Source: Papaver somniferum
Lineage: Eukaryota > Streptophyta > Magnoliopsida > Ranunculales > Papaveraceae
Assembly: GCF_003573695.1 (NCBI RefSeq)
Contig: NC_039363.1
Span: forward strand, 124,913,302 to 124,977,301
DNA length: 64,000 nucleotides
Direction: 5' to 3'
Numbering within the stretch: the first letter of the stretch is position 1; every line of letters begins with the position of its first letter. Both the position numbers and the translations under genes were made by a program. The notes below the pieces were generated by a model, which worked only from the letters and a program-made list of their open reading frames with translations, had not been told where the DNA came from and ran no database searches. Shown here in pieces: positions 43,901-57,186 of this stretch.

Positions 43901-45628
43901 ACCGTTATTTTTTTGGCGTTGCAAAAATTTCGCAACTGCTGTAAGCTGTTGCGACTGAAAATTTGCAACGGCAATGCATCCGTTGCGAAAATTTGCAACG
44001 TCGACTTTCGTCACAGTGAAAAACTGTTGCGACCCCGCTTTGCAACTGCCACTTACCATTGATAATCACTAAATTTGGTGTAGTGTAGAAAGAAGATATT
44101 GTGAAATCACAAACGATGAGAAGAAGATATTTGTGACTACGTTTATATCTTGCCTATCAGAGAAATCAATCTCAATCCAATCTTACGATTGTACTTAGTA
44201 CGATATAAACATCAAGATCAGATCACACAACTACAAGAAAAGTAGTATCGGTCTGGCTTCACAATCCCAATGAAGTCTTCAAGTCGTTAACCTACAGGGT
44301 CTCGGTAGAAACCTAAGGTTAAAGGAGAATCGAATCTAGCTAATACAACTAGTATCACACAGGAGGTATGGGGATTAGGTTTCCCAGTTGCTAGAGTTCT
44401 CCCTTATATAGTCTTTCAAACCAGGGTTTGCAATCAATGTTAGCTTAGTAACAAAGTATACAATATTTACCGTTATATGAAAACCTGATTAGATTCAAGC
44501 TAATATCTTTCAACCATTAGATCGAAACTTAGCTTGTTACACACAAATGAAATGCATGTTTATTTAGGTTTGTGTAACCGTAACCAAACATGTATATCTA
44601 GTTGGTTCAACGGTAGTTAACCAAATGGTTAGCCATATGAGCACTTCCATATTAACCATATTCTTCTTTACCATAACTAGTTCAAATGACTCAAATGAAC
44701 TAGTTAGAGAGTTGTACAATTGCTTAGATCTTATAGAAGTATACAAGACACAATCGAAGCAAAAACAATTTGATTCACTCGAATCGATTCATGAACTTTA
44801 TAGCCACAGTTTGCAAACTTGCATTCCTTAGTTTATATAAGTTTAAGTTCACAAATAATCGTTTTTAGAAAATAACCAACTTAAGTACGCGGACTGGTAT
44901 GCGGACTTAAGTACCCGGAATAAGTTTATTTTCAATTCACAAACTCCAACAAAAATTATCGGTAAGAGAACCTCCGACAGTACGCGGACTCTAGTTCCGG
45001 TTTTCCTGAGCAGCAAAGTACGCATACTTTGGTTTAAGGAATAAGGACTTATACATGTACGAGTTACCACACAATGCTTGTATCCAACCATGGTTATATA
45101 ATCTAAAATCTCATTTCAATCATTGAAACATTCTTAGAGGACGTTATATAGTTGTTGTTCACACACTATTTTTCGTCAAAGCAATTTTCAAGTAATTGAA
45201 ACTTAATATGACTTTCGTCACTAGTAAATATGAACTTGGCCAAAGCGAAAGCTTACCAACACATATTTCGAGAAATAGATAAGCAAGATAAACTCGGCTC
45301 GAAATAGCAAATGTGCATAATCAAAGTCTATATAGCAAGACGACTTTTGTCTCAAGATAGGAGATAGAGTAGATAGACTTTTGAGTGATAGATAAGTTCA
45401 AGTCTCCACATAACTTTTAGTCGATGAAGTTCCACCAGTTCCTTGAGTAGTTCTTTGTCTTTGTATGATGATCGTCATGGAGTTTTGAGCTCAACTACAC
45501 TTTTTATCCTAGTCCGAGACTTAGCTATAAGTAGACTAGAAATCAAGACTTATAATTTTGATCACGAACATTGACAAACATGCTTGAGATAGCAACGCAT
45601 GCGAGTTCGACCGAGCAGTGCTCTAACA

Positions 45629-48192
45629 CTTAACAACATCAAAGTATTTTGTTGCCAGGGACTTCATAAAATGGGAGGCAGCGTCGTTGATATTGAAGGT
45701 GGAGTTATTAATACCACATGCTTGGGTGAAGATCTGTACAACGTGCTCATAATTAGGGCTCAGACCTGAAGAGGCAGTTTGCAAGATACTTCGCTGGAGG
45801 TGCTGGGTTTGAGCGTATGAGGCTAGGTAACAATATTTCCCAGTATCCGCCATGGTATAAACATTGAAGCTACCATACTTGATTGGCAATGTAGCCAACC
45901 TCTGCTATACAGGACCGAAGCCAGCGCCATTGCCAACCACCAGTTGTCATAGATACTGAAATAAGTGTTGGTCGTATAAAAAAGCTGCAGCTTCGATGAA
46001 CTCATGTGTGGTAGTATGTAAGGTGAAATAAAGCTTAGATACACCCACACAGTTGCGTAACAACAATAATTCACACTGAGGGTCATGAAGTTGTTATACC
46101 TTGCGCATTAAGTTTATTATCTTCTCCACCCAGCGAACTACCATGTCGCTGCAAAACTACGGATCTACACTGACAGGACCTCATAAAAATTTAACACCGA
46201 GCTCGGGTCTCCCAATATTGGATGGAAAGACAACTGCTTCATAACTCCGAGGGTCGATGGATGGCCAGAAGAGTTATGATTTTGTGATGTTTAAGAACAA
46301 TCCTCTACTAGGTCCTTCCTATCGAATTATCTGTAAAGACTTGACAACTTTCATTATATCACCTGCGGTGGTTCCATCGTCAAGGTACCAAGCGTGGAAG
46401 TCTAGCGAACATTGAGCAGCAATCTTGATGGCAAGAGGGTGTAACGTCAGTGCGAAGAGGAGCGAACCAAGCGGGTCTCCTTGTTGCACACCTTTAGCCG
46501 ATGAAAGCGCAAAATCATTGTAGTAGAGTCTGGCGGGTTTTTAGTAGCAAAACTCAACCCATTTGAAGATGCTAGGGAAGTGTAGACTGACTTCTTTAAG
46601 CATGACAGGCCTGCCCACGATATTGAATGCATTGGTGAAATCAACCAACATCACTGTGTTAGTTGAGAAACACCCTTTTAATTCCAGCAGTCTATTGGAA
46701 GCGTGTAGAATGCCTTCTCCAACACAAGGAGTGCCAACACCAAACTGATATGTCCCCAACTACAAAGATAGAGTCTTGCAGGCAGAAGTAGCAGCAATGT
46801 TGGAGCATAATCGCCTACAAATAGTTCCAACTGAAATAGGTCGACGCCTCCGCCACCAGGTTTCAATAGTGGTGTTAAAGGGGTACTTGCGATAAATTCC
46901 CCAATGGATGAAGGGCAGTGACCAGCTATCCATAAGTTAACTACACCCGTAGTGGAATGTAAAAGCTTGTCTGAGACTGCCGTAGTAGAAGCGTTGAAAG
47001 CATCCAACAAGTGATGTGCTCAAAGGACATTTCTCCTACAGGAGGTGCCTTTAAGAAAGCTTTTAATGTTTGAGAGTACAAAGTTTGCATCAACAGACAA
47101 TGCAGGTACAGGATTGTCACGTGCAGCGACGGTAGGGGGTGGGGCATATGGGTGTTTAATCATTAAGTACTGTAGAATCTCCGGAGTGGATGCTGCTAAT
47201 CCATCAGAAGACAGTACACGGATAGCAGCCGTATAGTGCTCAAAACTTATCTTTTTCTTACAGGCTAAAATGTTAGTGCTGAACTTTTTCTTCTTCTTAG
47301 GTGGTTTGCAGGTGGTTGTAGATTACTTGGACGGGTTCAGTACTTTTTGAACTAATTCCGCACACCTATTGGTCTCTCTCTATGCATTCAAGGATTGATT
47401 GATTTCCGCGATTTGCAATTTCTTGCGCGTGCCAGACCTTCCATCACTTGAACATTTTGGTATGTATAGATCGAGAGTATAGGTGGGGAGCAACGATAAT
47501 TGTAACCATGCATGTATATCACCTGGTGATGTTATCACCGTATCCAAGGCAGATTTCAATGTTCGAGAGAAAAACAACCTGCAAGAAGGGGGTATGCTCG
47601 AGACAGTGGTGATGCGCCTCTGGAAAACCATATCAAGTAGCTCTAGGGTTAAACCAATCTCTGCACTATCTTCGGAAGCGTTGTCATGCGTCGAATCGTT
47701 GTGAGGTAAATCACCAGCAGGTAGTCTTAAAACACCGTGAATTAGGAAATCAGCGCCATGTCCATTAAAAGGACCTGCAATAACCTCAGATTGGTGTAAC
47801 TTTGAAGTACAAGCCTTCCTATAGACATGGATATGAAAGCATTTGGTGCACAACCACATATGCAAGTCACACAGGACCTGTTCTCATGAAATGAAACAAT
47901 CATAATCGTTTTTTATACGCTCTTTGCATAGGTCTTTATCTTTCTACGTTGGGAAGTACTTATCCGTAAGATGTCGATACAACGCAATTTTGGCATATCC
48001 CATTCCGTGAACACCATCACTGCAACTATCATATCCTTTGAAAGGGCAATGAAACTTGTCACTCTGTGAAGATATCGATGGAAACCGAGATAATGGGGGC
48101 GATGAAGGAGACTGCGACTCCGGAGAGGGTAATCTGGTTGATGATGGTTTCATGTACTGCGAAGTTGAGGATCGATAACGAGTGCAAGGCAT
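45629..48192 (-). pseudogene. Reverse transcriptase polyprotein, N-terminal and polymerase part
   Basis: Minus strand. It starts at ATG 48192 (Ser/Pro-rich, then a Cys/His motif CPFKGY..CSDGVHG...LYRHL). A Trp-Leu-Cys-x-x-Cys motif (HMWLCTKCFHIH) follows at about 47860. The polymerase domain has VGTPCVGEGILHASNRLLEL, VMLVDFTNAFNIV (box A), GVQQGDPLGSLLFA (box B) and WYLDDGT (catalytic box C) near 46385. It ends in frame ...ATKYFDVVK at the solo-LTR junction and continues at 35082. Several frameshifts (for example near 46660-46700) make it inactive. The family is a plant LINE-type reverse transcriptase. It has no recognisable endonuclease in the visible sequence. Confidence 0.8.
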
Positions 48193-48300
48193 GGCGCTCT
48201 TACATGAAAAATAACCGCTATAACTGCCCTAGATTTGCAAGAGAAGGCGATTGAAAATGACATCGATCGATAGGGAATAAAAGGGGAGGAGAATGAGGAA

Positions 48301-49870
48301 GATCGGAAGAAAAACTATGAAAGAAATTCCATTGAAGTTGCCGGAACAAAACTCAGACTTTTAGTCTCCTTGGAATCGCCCGGACTCCCTCTCTCCTACC
48401 CTAATTGGATATAGGTGTAAAAGTGACATCAGCACAATCTATGTAACTTGGTACTTGATTGTGTATTGGATATAGGTATGATTTCATCCTAGGAAACTAT
48501 GTTCGATCACATATGTTTAAATAAACTACATATTGAAACTTGTTTCGTAATCGAAAGGAAATAATTAGGCTTTTTGGTCCGGTTTTCATTGAGGATCTAT
48601 TGGATCATATATCTTGTGTGATTGTTTATGGAGGAGTTCTAAACAATATGATAACAAGATATTTACTTGATAATAGTTACGGTAATAACCGATTGACTAT
48701 TAGGATCAACGTCAAGTAATTCGGATTAACGTACGTGTGTAATTGACTTAGTTATAATAACAATTATAATGCGGAAAACAAAGTAAATGTCACCACAAGA
48801 TTTTTTTGATGAGGAAACCGCAAATGCATAAAAACTTCGGTACCTAGTCCAGTTTTGAATATTCTCAGAATTAAGCCGCTATACAAAATATAATATCAAT
48901 TTCCCATAGTTGAGACCAAGTAGACTACTCCTAGATACTTAGTTCCCTAAGTCTTCGAATTCTAGAGTCACGCACGTGAATCACCAATATTTTTGATCGT
49001 ATTCCAAACATTAACATGTTTGGTAACCACTCTATTTAATATTGGTAATAAGATATTATGAGTCCTTGACAAAGGCTCTTCCGTTTAAACTAATAAACTC
49101 CTTTGTCTAGTTAGATCAACCTAAACTTTGATTACCGAAATAATCAAATTTAAAATTTGCAATCAATCAATATAGAACTCAGAGAGTATATAACTATAAA
49201 AATGATGCAAATTTCATCCAACTAGACAATCAAGTCTATCAAATATAAACATGATTCTAGTTGGATTCCAGCTGATCAAGGTTTGTGCACATAATTCACA
49301 AGATACAAAAACTAATAAAAAAAAACTTCGTCGTCTTTAGATCCTCGTATGTATCCAATAATAATAACCTGCACAACACGACTTGAATCCTCTTGTGATG
49401 AATTACACATGGAACGGAGTCCGTTAACAATGGATTATCACAAGATGTCTTTAGATCCAAAAATGGTTCTAAAAATCTTGTCAATAATTTGATTTAGTTT
49501 GAGTGAGCCTTATATCAGAAGAAAAGGTTCTCAAGAATAAACAAACTAGGTGCAATCAAAGTTTCAACAACCGTTAGTCAATTAAATCAATAACCGAAAA
49601 CTAAAATAACAATGTAATTATCTAGTTTCCCACCAACAGTACTCGTAGAGATTCTTGATCCCTCAGAAGTCTTTAAACGAGCGATCATAAGAGATTTATC
49701 CTAATTAGGGTACTTTCCTCTCCAAATAAACGGCTCCACCAAAAACAACAAGAATTAAGTTTGCCTGGCTCTTAGGATAGTTTGCAAGAAACACAAACTC
49801 AAGTATTTATAGACCAAGGTTGTTTGGACAACAAGGAAATTCCAAATCCTAAAATATTCTCAAGATATTC
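48301..49870 (-). other. Diverged older LTR-like sequence
   Basis: Contains a decayed version of the block GAGGAAACCGCAAATGCA...CCTAGTCCAG (about 48815-48865) that characterises the 2.4-kb LTR family, in the same orientation. No ends were defined. The intact element at 49871 inserted into this DNA, whose continuation is at 60788. Confidence 0.45.
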
Positions 49871-52297
49871 TGAAAAAACGGGGGTCTAACAACACCACCC
49901 AATATTTTGCTTAGCAATCTGTATGGACAAACTCGAATATATATTTAAGAGAATCAACAAGACTCAATCAATTAAAAGTATATCAACGAGTTTATATCTC
50001 TCTTATTGATTTGATTTAAGCAAGAACTGCGAGTTCTAATCAAATACAAGGAATAACTTGGATGGTACCAAAGACCAATATCCAAGGATCAATCAATGAC
50101 AATCAACAACCAAAGGTTGGATTACTCTAATTGATGATCTAATGCACAACCTGTATTATTTCAATTATAAAGATAAAACAATATAATGTGGAAATTGAAA
50201 TAACACAGACACCATAAATTTTGTTAACGAGGAAACCGTAAATGCAGAAAAACCCCGGGACCTAGTCCAGATTGAACACACATTGTATTAAGTCGCTACA
50301 GACACTAGCCTACTCCAAGCTAATTTCGGACTGGACTGTAGTTGAACCCCAATCAGTCTCCCACTGATCCAAGGTACATTTGTAATCCCTACGCCTCTGA
50401 TCCCAGCAGGATACTTCCCTCTTGATTCCCTTAGATGATCTCACCCACAACTAAGAGTTGCTACGACCCAAAATCGCAGGCTTTGACAATAAACAAATCT
50501 GTCTCACACAGACAAGTCTATCAAAGGATCAATCTGTCTCCCACAGATAAACCATAAAGTTTTTGTTCCTCCATTTGATAATAATCAAGGTGAACAAGAA
50601 CCAATTGATAATCCAGTCTTATATTCCCAAAGAACAGCCTAGAGTTATCAATCACCTCACAACAATCTTAATCGTATGGTGGCGAAACAAGATGTTACGG
50701 AATCACAAACAATGAGACGAAGATGTTTGTGATTACTTTTTATATCCTTCCTATCGGAGATATCATTCTCAAGCCAATCAATCTGATTGTACTCGTACGA
50801 TAGAAGATGCAAGATCATATCACACAACTACGATAAAAGTAGTATCGGTCTGGCTTCACAATCCCAATGAAGTCTTTAAGTCATTAACCTGGTTTTAGAA
50901 GAAGAAAACCAAAGGTTAAAGGAGAATGGACTCTAGCACGCAAACTAGTATCACACGTAAGGTGTGGGGATTAGTTTTGCAGAATACTAGATGTCTCCTT
51001 TATATAGTCTTTCAAATCAGGGTTTGCAATCAATGTTAGCTTAGTAACAAAGTATTCAATATTCACCGTTAGATGAAAACCTGATTTAGATTCAAGCTAA
51101 TATTTCTCAACCGTTAGATCGAAAACTTAGCTTGTTACACACACTTGACAATGCACGCTTCTAGGTTTGTTAACCGTACCCAAACGTATGCACTTGTTGG
51201 TTCAACAATAGTTAACCAAAAGGGTAGCCATATGAGCATTTCATATTAACCATGTTCTTCTTCGCCATAACTAGTTCAAATGGCTTCAAATGAACTAGTT
51301 ATAGAGTTGTTCAATTGCAAGGAAATCTTATGTACTACACAAGACACAATTGAAGAAAAGATGATTTGATTCACTTGAATCGGTTCATGAACTTTTATAG
51401 CCACGGTTTGCAAACTTCATTCCTTAATATTTTTAAGTTTAAGTTCAGAAATCGTATTCAGATATATAACCTTCTCAAGTTCGCAGACTAGGTTCGCGGA
51501 CTTAAGTTACCGGGCAGAGTTTACAAACTCCAGCAGAAATTCTCGGGTATGAGAACTTCGCCGGTTCGCGGACTTAGCTTCACGCAAGTAGTTTGTCAAC
51601 TCCCGCAGAAATTCTCAAGTTTGAGAACTTCAACAGTTCGCGGACTTGGCTCACGCCATTCTTCTGGTTCTCTTAATCAACAAAGTTCGCAAACTTTGGT
51701 TCAAGGATTAGGACTTATACATAAATGTGTTTCCACAACAATGCTTATGTCCACCATTGGTTATGTAATCTAAACTCTCATTTTAATCATTGAAACATTC
51801 TTAGAGGACGTTATGTAGTTGTTACACCATTTATCGTCAAAGAAATTTTCAAGATTATTGAAACATATCATGAATTTCGTCACATGGTAAAGATAAACTT
51901 GATCGAAGCAAAAAGCTTACCAACACATATTTCGAGATATAGATAGGCGAGGTATACTCGGATCGAAATACCAAATGTGTATAATCCAAGTCTATATATA
52001 TAGCATACGACTTCTTGTCTCAAAGAGTAGGAGATAGAGTAGATAAACTTTTGAGTGATAGATAAGTTCAAGTCTTCACATACCTTTTTGTCGAGAAGTT
52101 CCACTGGTTCCTTGAGTAGTTCTTCTTCTTGTATGATGAATCGCCATGAAGTCCTTGAGATCAACTACATTTTCTTTCCTAGTCCGAGACTTAGCTATAA
52201 TAGACTAGAAATCAAGACTTATAGTTTTGATCACTAACATTGACAAGAATGCTTGAGATAGAAACGCATGCGAGTTCGACCGAGCGATGCTCTAACA
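49871..52297 (-). repeat. 3' LTR (2427 bp)
   Basis: Pairs with 58360-60782. The two differ visibly (scattered substitutions and small indels), so the insertion is older than the 36-kb element. Near 51476-51665 it contains 2-3 tandem units of about 70 bp built on TTCGCGGACTT and GCAGAAATTCTC. Confidence 0.9.
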
Positions 52298-52701
52298 ATC
52301 TCTACCTTTGTCAATTTTATTGACAAAACTATCAATACATATGGAATACAAAAAAGATAAAGAAATTTAGTAGCTCCTATTCCACATGTCTAATCTTCAA
52401 CATTCCTCAAAATCTTCGTCACTTCCAAGTACTCCAATGATCCCAAAGGTTGTAAGTTTAGCATCACCGCTGTTGAAGATCCGTAGCTATAACAATGAGA
52501 AAACATAGTTCTCGACCATTATTATACAGTGTCATAGTATTATTACACAGCGTCAAGGTTCAATTGTATCACAACTTCAACAATAATACTATGGTGATAT
52601 GTGTCACTCCCCCTTAGTCAATACTCCATCTCACATGGAAACCACTCCCCCTTACATAATGATTTGAAAACCATATGTATTTGTAGTATGAACTACATAT
52701 T

Positions 52702-53101
52702 AATTCTCCTCCTTTTTGTCAATAAAATTGGCAAAGGTACAAGAACGGGATCATAATGAAATTTCCGAGAGAGACATTTCATGACAAAAGGAAAAAAAAT
52801 ACATACCACCTAATTTAGATGCAATCATAAAGCCGAAGCTAAATGCATTCATCAAAGAGTTTAAAGATACAAGATAACCCTCTAAAATTCCACAGCCGCA
52901 CACCCCTCAAGATATGACCATTAAGCACAAGTTCAAAAGAACTCTCCCCCATTTGATATCATTCCCGAAAGAACAACAAGAGCGACCTTAATTTCAAAAG
53001 AAAAGAAGGATTTTTATTGGACACCAAAAACCATAAGAATGATTTTCTATATCCAAAAACTCAATCCAATTAATCACAAGTAAACCCATGATTAATTTAA
53101 T
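52702..53101. repeat. 400-bp direct duplication, copy 1
   Basis: Near-identical to 54977-55377. Both start AATTCTCC(T/C)CC and end ATTAATTTAAT. They flank a solo-LTR-like insertion. Confidence 0.9.
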
Positions 53102-53102
53102 A

Positions 53103-54976
53103 TGTAACACCCCAGTTACTTATATGTTAGTGATTAGGCTGCCCTTAGAAGAAACTTGTGTTTGGATAACACATATAATTTAGGTTAGTATAATAAATAT
53201 AATATGTATTAGCTTAGTTGAATAATTAAAGAAAAAAACCTAGTTCTTGTTCGGCTAAAGAGAAGAAGAAACCGGAAGGAAGAGGGAAGCAGGAAAACCA
53301 GAGGAGATTCTAGGATTTGATCTCAAGTCAAAGGCAAGTTTATTCTTGCTTTATCATTTAATATTGATAGTATTAAGTTTCAATTATTGATCCTCTTGAA
53401 AATCTAGGTTAAGAGTTGAATTTCTAAGGTAAATTTCGAGTAAGGGTTTTTCTGCCACATAAACGAATGAGTACTGTTTGAACCGTTAATTAAAATCTAA
53501 CCATTTATACCTTTAACTGTCATATAGTGTATGTAAAAATTTCAGAACGATCGTAATTGGAGTCATGATAGAAATACTTGTAGTTCAGAGAACTTTTCTG
53601 CAGAATTTATGAATCCAAACAGTTGTGAGAACCTAAGTTTATATAGTTCTACTTCTTAGAATTAGCTGAAATTTTAATATGGGTAACCCATTTAGGTCAT
53701 GAGTTTTCTGCAAAAATTTCAAGTAAAACTATGTTGTGGAGGTATATAAACCAACAAACGTTTTGTAGTTATGCCTATAAAATTTAGATAGGTTTAGCGA
53801 ATAGAATATTTCATAATTCGATATTCCACCGTTATTTTTCTTTGAAATTCGTAAATAATGTTTTTGAGATTATTATGGTTGCATGGTAAAAATTTCGTTA
53901 AGATCAGATTAGTATAAATGGTGTATTTGATATGTACAACAGAGTTATGGACATGTCCTTGCAGGGTAATTAAATTATCGAATTGACCTAGTATGTGGTT
54001 CGAGTTAGAATTGAGTTGTGTGTATGAGTTTGAAGCTTACTATGTACTGAATTTCAAGATGATTTAAATGGTCTTTTATGTGTTGGAGTATTGTTAAGTT
54101 ATAAATCCTTATTTGGCGGTCCGTTACACTTGAATACAATTCTTATTTATCTACTTGCTAAGAGGTTAGGTCCGCAAAGTTATCAGGCTTGTGAGAACCG
54201 GTGAGCAGTAGACGTGTATGTTAATATGTGTGTTGAAATTTATATGCTGAGATCAGGTATCATAATAGGTATCGCGCTTATGAGTACCGGTGTAGCCACA
54301 ATAGCTATCATGCTTGTGAGCGTACACCAGATATGGGGTTGTCGTTGAGTTTGCCGAGTTCAGGGACATCACTAATCAAATAGTGTGTCGCGCAGGGAAG
54401 TATATGCAATTGTTTAATTTGTGGTATGTGTGTGTGTTTTTAATGGTTGGTGAAAGACTGAAAGTGAGCATTATGTTATTTGATTTTAAAACTTAATCTC
54501 CTGATATTCCTACTGCCACAATTTAGATGTTTATTATTAGTTGATATTTTTGATGCTTATATGCTTATCGGTGTATATGATGGATTAAGAGTGAACTTGC
54601 AATTCAAGGCTCTGACCTTGTGTTGATTTTTTTCCCTTTCAGGTAGCAGAATAAGTAAGTGGGTTAGTCGTGGGGTTTTTTTGAGTTTCCGCTGCAGTAT
54701 TTGACAAGATGTGAAATATATTCTTTGATATAGTTTTATGTTGAATTTGTTTTCTTTAAATCTCAACAAGGTTATCACATTGATATTTACTTCCACAGTT
54801 TGATTATTTAACCATTTAAGTCTTTTGAATATTATTTATCTATTTAGTAACATTTATTGGATTTTTTTTCATAGTTCTAAATTATTCTTATCTTAATAAT
54901 AAAAATCTGGACCTAAGATAGTGGCACCGCGGGATTCTAGACTCAGTTTTAGTGCTAAAATTCTCCGGTTGTTACA
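53103..54976 (+). mobile_element. Solo-LTR-like insertion (1.87 kb)
   Basis: Starts TGTAACACCCCAGTTAC and ends CTCCGGTTGTTACA, the complementary terminal style typical of Ty3/gypsy LTRs (TGTAACACC...GTTACA). No internal coding frame. No 4-6 bp target duplication; it is flanked by the 400-bp duplication instead. Confidence 0.7.
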
Positions 54977-55377
54977 AATTCTCCCCCTTTTTGTCAATAA
55001 AATTGGCAAAGGTACAAGAACGGGATCATAATGAAATTTCCGAGAGAGACATTTCATGACAAAAGGAAAAAAAATACATACCAACTAATTTAGACGCAAT
55101 CATAAAGCCGAAGCTAAATGCATTCATAAAGGATTTTAAAGATACAAGATAACCCCTCTAAAATTCCACAGCCGCACACCCCTCAAGATATGACAATTAA
55201 GTACAAGTTCAAAAGAACTCTCCCCCATTTTATGTCATTTCCGAAAGAACAACAAGAACGACCTTAATTTCAAAAGAAAAGAAAGATTTTTATTGGACAC
55301 CAAAAACCATAAGAATGATTTTCTATATCCAAAAACTCAACCAAATTAATCACAAGTAAGCCCATAATTAATTTAAT
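54977..55377. repeat. 400-bp direct duplication, copy 2
   Basis: Partner of 52702-53101. The retrotransposon interior continues without a break on its far side (TCGGAATATGCAATC). Confidence 0.9.
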
Positions 55378-56261
55378 CGGAATATGCAATCAAATTTAAC
55401 ACAAGAGGTGATCAATTTAATTGATTGTGCTCAACATAAGAGAACTTATGGAGACACGAAAGTACTCAACTAGATTAATTACAAGAGAACCCATAATTAA
55501 TCTAATTGGAATATACAACCAAACTAATCACAAAAGTAATCAATTTAATTGTCATTTGTTTTGCTCGACATAAGAAAACTTACAGAGCAATAACTAATAA
55601 CCAAACAAGATGATTAATTTAGTTCAATATGCTGGACATAACATATCTCACTGAACACCAACTAAGCTAACAAATCAACTTGGTTGTATAGTGCTCAACA
55701 TAAGATACATTACGGAGCCTCACAGTAATACATAAAAATATGGATCAGGGATGATCAATATTGCGGAATACACAAGGATTCATACTATCTTCAATCACTA
55801 TTTGCATAACGACAATTAATAGATATAATCCTTGAAAACAAAAGATTTTAACCTATCTTCCATCAAAATATTTGACAATATAGGCTTAACTTTTTTATTT
55901 GTCAAAATTCCATTCATTCTTTTACCAGTACGTGAATACCGAACACGAACGACTTCACTTTTGACAAAGTATGGGACAAACATAGTTCACGGACGTAAAC
56001 ACCAATATCCCATAACAAATTGCAATATATCAAATCATAAAGATTAATACTGCAAAAACACCATCCTCCAAATATTTTTAGAATTTAAACCAAATAAACC
56101 TAAAAAAAAAATGAAAAATAATAGCTATGTGTAGTCACAATCATTGTTATTCAAAGCACTAGTTATTCTTCCAATTAAACCAAAAAGAAGACATACTAGG
56201 CAACAAATAAAACAAGCTAAAGGAAAACAGACTCCAATGATATTCTGAACACGAACTAAGA

Positions 56262-56690
56262 TCATATGGACGGTTCAGAAACCTCATGAGACAACCGGTC
56301 TTTGAGCTTGTGATTGTCAGCATCCGTTGCATCATCCGAGAGGTGATTCTCTTTACGAAAATAATTGATGTGAGATTTTATGAGACCAAGGTCAAAGGTA
56401 ACCTTTTCCAACTCAGTTTTCAGCGCATCAACACTTTTCAGAGTAGCAATGAGCTCTTGTTTTTCTTCCCCAAAGTACTTAAGAAAGTCATGAACAACTT
56501 CAGCAGAAATCATATCATCCTTTTCAGCATCTTCATGAATATAGGCAAAATAACATGAAGCATTAGGCTGATCTTCATCTACAAGAGTTTTTATCTTCTT
56601 GGACTCAACAACACCTTTGTAAAGGAATCCTCTTGCAAAACCACCATAGCAAGATGAAGAAGAAGACATTCTTGACAACCCAGAAACCAA
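56262..56690 (-). CDS. Internal frame of the LTR element, 142 codons, unknown
   Basis: A 142-residue frame: Ser-rich start, then an acidic middle and a Leu/Lys/Glu-rich segment (about residues 75-112, heptad-like) that could form a coiled coil. No zinc knuckle or enzyme motif. It lies downstream of the 368-codon frame on the same strand, inside the element. It could be a structural (gag-like) product or a remnant; I do not recognise it. Confidence 0.35.
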   Translation of the reverse strand: MVSGLSRMSSSSSCYGGFARGFLYKGVVESKKIKTLVDEDQPNASCYFAYIHEDAEKDDMISAEVVHDFLKYFGEEKQELIATLKSVDALKTELEKVTFDLGLIKSHINYFRKENHLSDDATDADNHKLKDRLSHEVSEPSI

Positions 56691-57186
56691 CCTAGAGTAT
56701 GCGTACGTGACTTTTGCAACTCAATAGGTAAGTATATAAAGGTTTCCTAAGGAAGGGATTTTAGGGTTTAAACAGTTGACTCGTGCCAGAACATGGATAC
56801 CCGTTCGAGTGCAACATTACCCAGAAAAGAAAGGCCCACAAAGGTTTGAAAAACTCCATAGCACAGAAAAGCACTTTTGAGCATAGTTGTAGCAAGAAAC
56901 AAGATTCAAAAGAAGACTTCCTAAAGATAATGAGAAGACACCTTAGACACAAACAATACTTTAAGCACAGTAAGTCTGCAATTAAGAAGCTTAGCTATGG
57001 ACGATAAAAAGATAGCTCAACTCAACAGACGCAGATGCCAAAAGTATACCTGATTATTAACACATCTTACTCAACAGGGTTTTTATGAGTAAGCTCTTTA
57101 AACCTTGTGATTAATTGGCACAAGTATTAGCTACATGCTCATCAAGATATTTGTGTTTATGGCCAAGTCTCTTTTTCCTCCTAAAT

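Larger units (their letters stand above)
35898..44085. mobile_element. Non-autonomous CACTA (En/Spm-type) element with captured gene sequence
   Basis: The right end, read inward, is CACTACACCAAATTTAGTGA. The left end is CATTACACCAAATATGG, with one changed base in the CACTA pentamer. A 3-bp duplication TAG flanks it (35895-35897 and 44086-44088). Subterminal GTTGCGA/TTGCAA(A/C) motifs in both orientations crowd both ends (35930-36060, 43915-44050), as in CACTA subterminal arrays. No transposase. About 3.7 kb of its own sequence remains after removing the nested LTR element. The 40.7-43.9 kb part has exon/intron-like borders and an eS25 exon fragment. Confidence 0.88.
35083..45628 (-). mobile_element. 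Solo LTR of the 2.4-kb-LTR family, interrupted by a CACTA element
   Basis: Starts TGAAAAAGTGGGGGTGAACC (plus strand) and ends ...GAGCAGTGCTCTAACA. It is flanked by a perfect 5-bp duplication CTTAA (35078-35082 and 45629-45633). 35083-35897 and 44089-45628 are homologous, in order, to the LTRs at 49871-52297 and 58360-60782. There is no internal retrotransposon sequence, so it is a solo LTR left by LTR-LTR recombination, later hit by the CACTA element at 35898. Confidence 0.88.
34258..48300 (-). mobile_element. Non-LTR (LINE-type) retrotransposon, split by a nested insertion
   Basis: Minus strand. The 5' part lies at about 48300-45629 and the 3' part at 35082-34258, together roughly 3.5 kb. 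The 3' end has an A-rich tail (plus-strand T-run 34247-34257 and ATATATAAAAAAAA). The reading frame is continuous across the solo-LTR insertion once one copy of the CTTAA duplication is ignored. The 5' end is not sharply defined. Confidence 0.8.
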
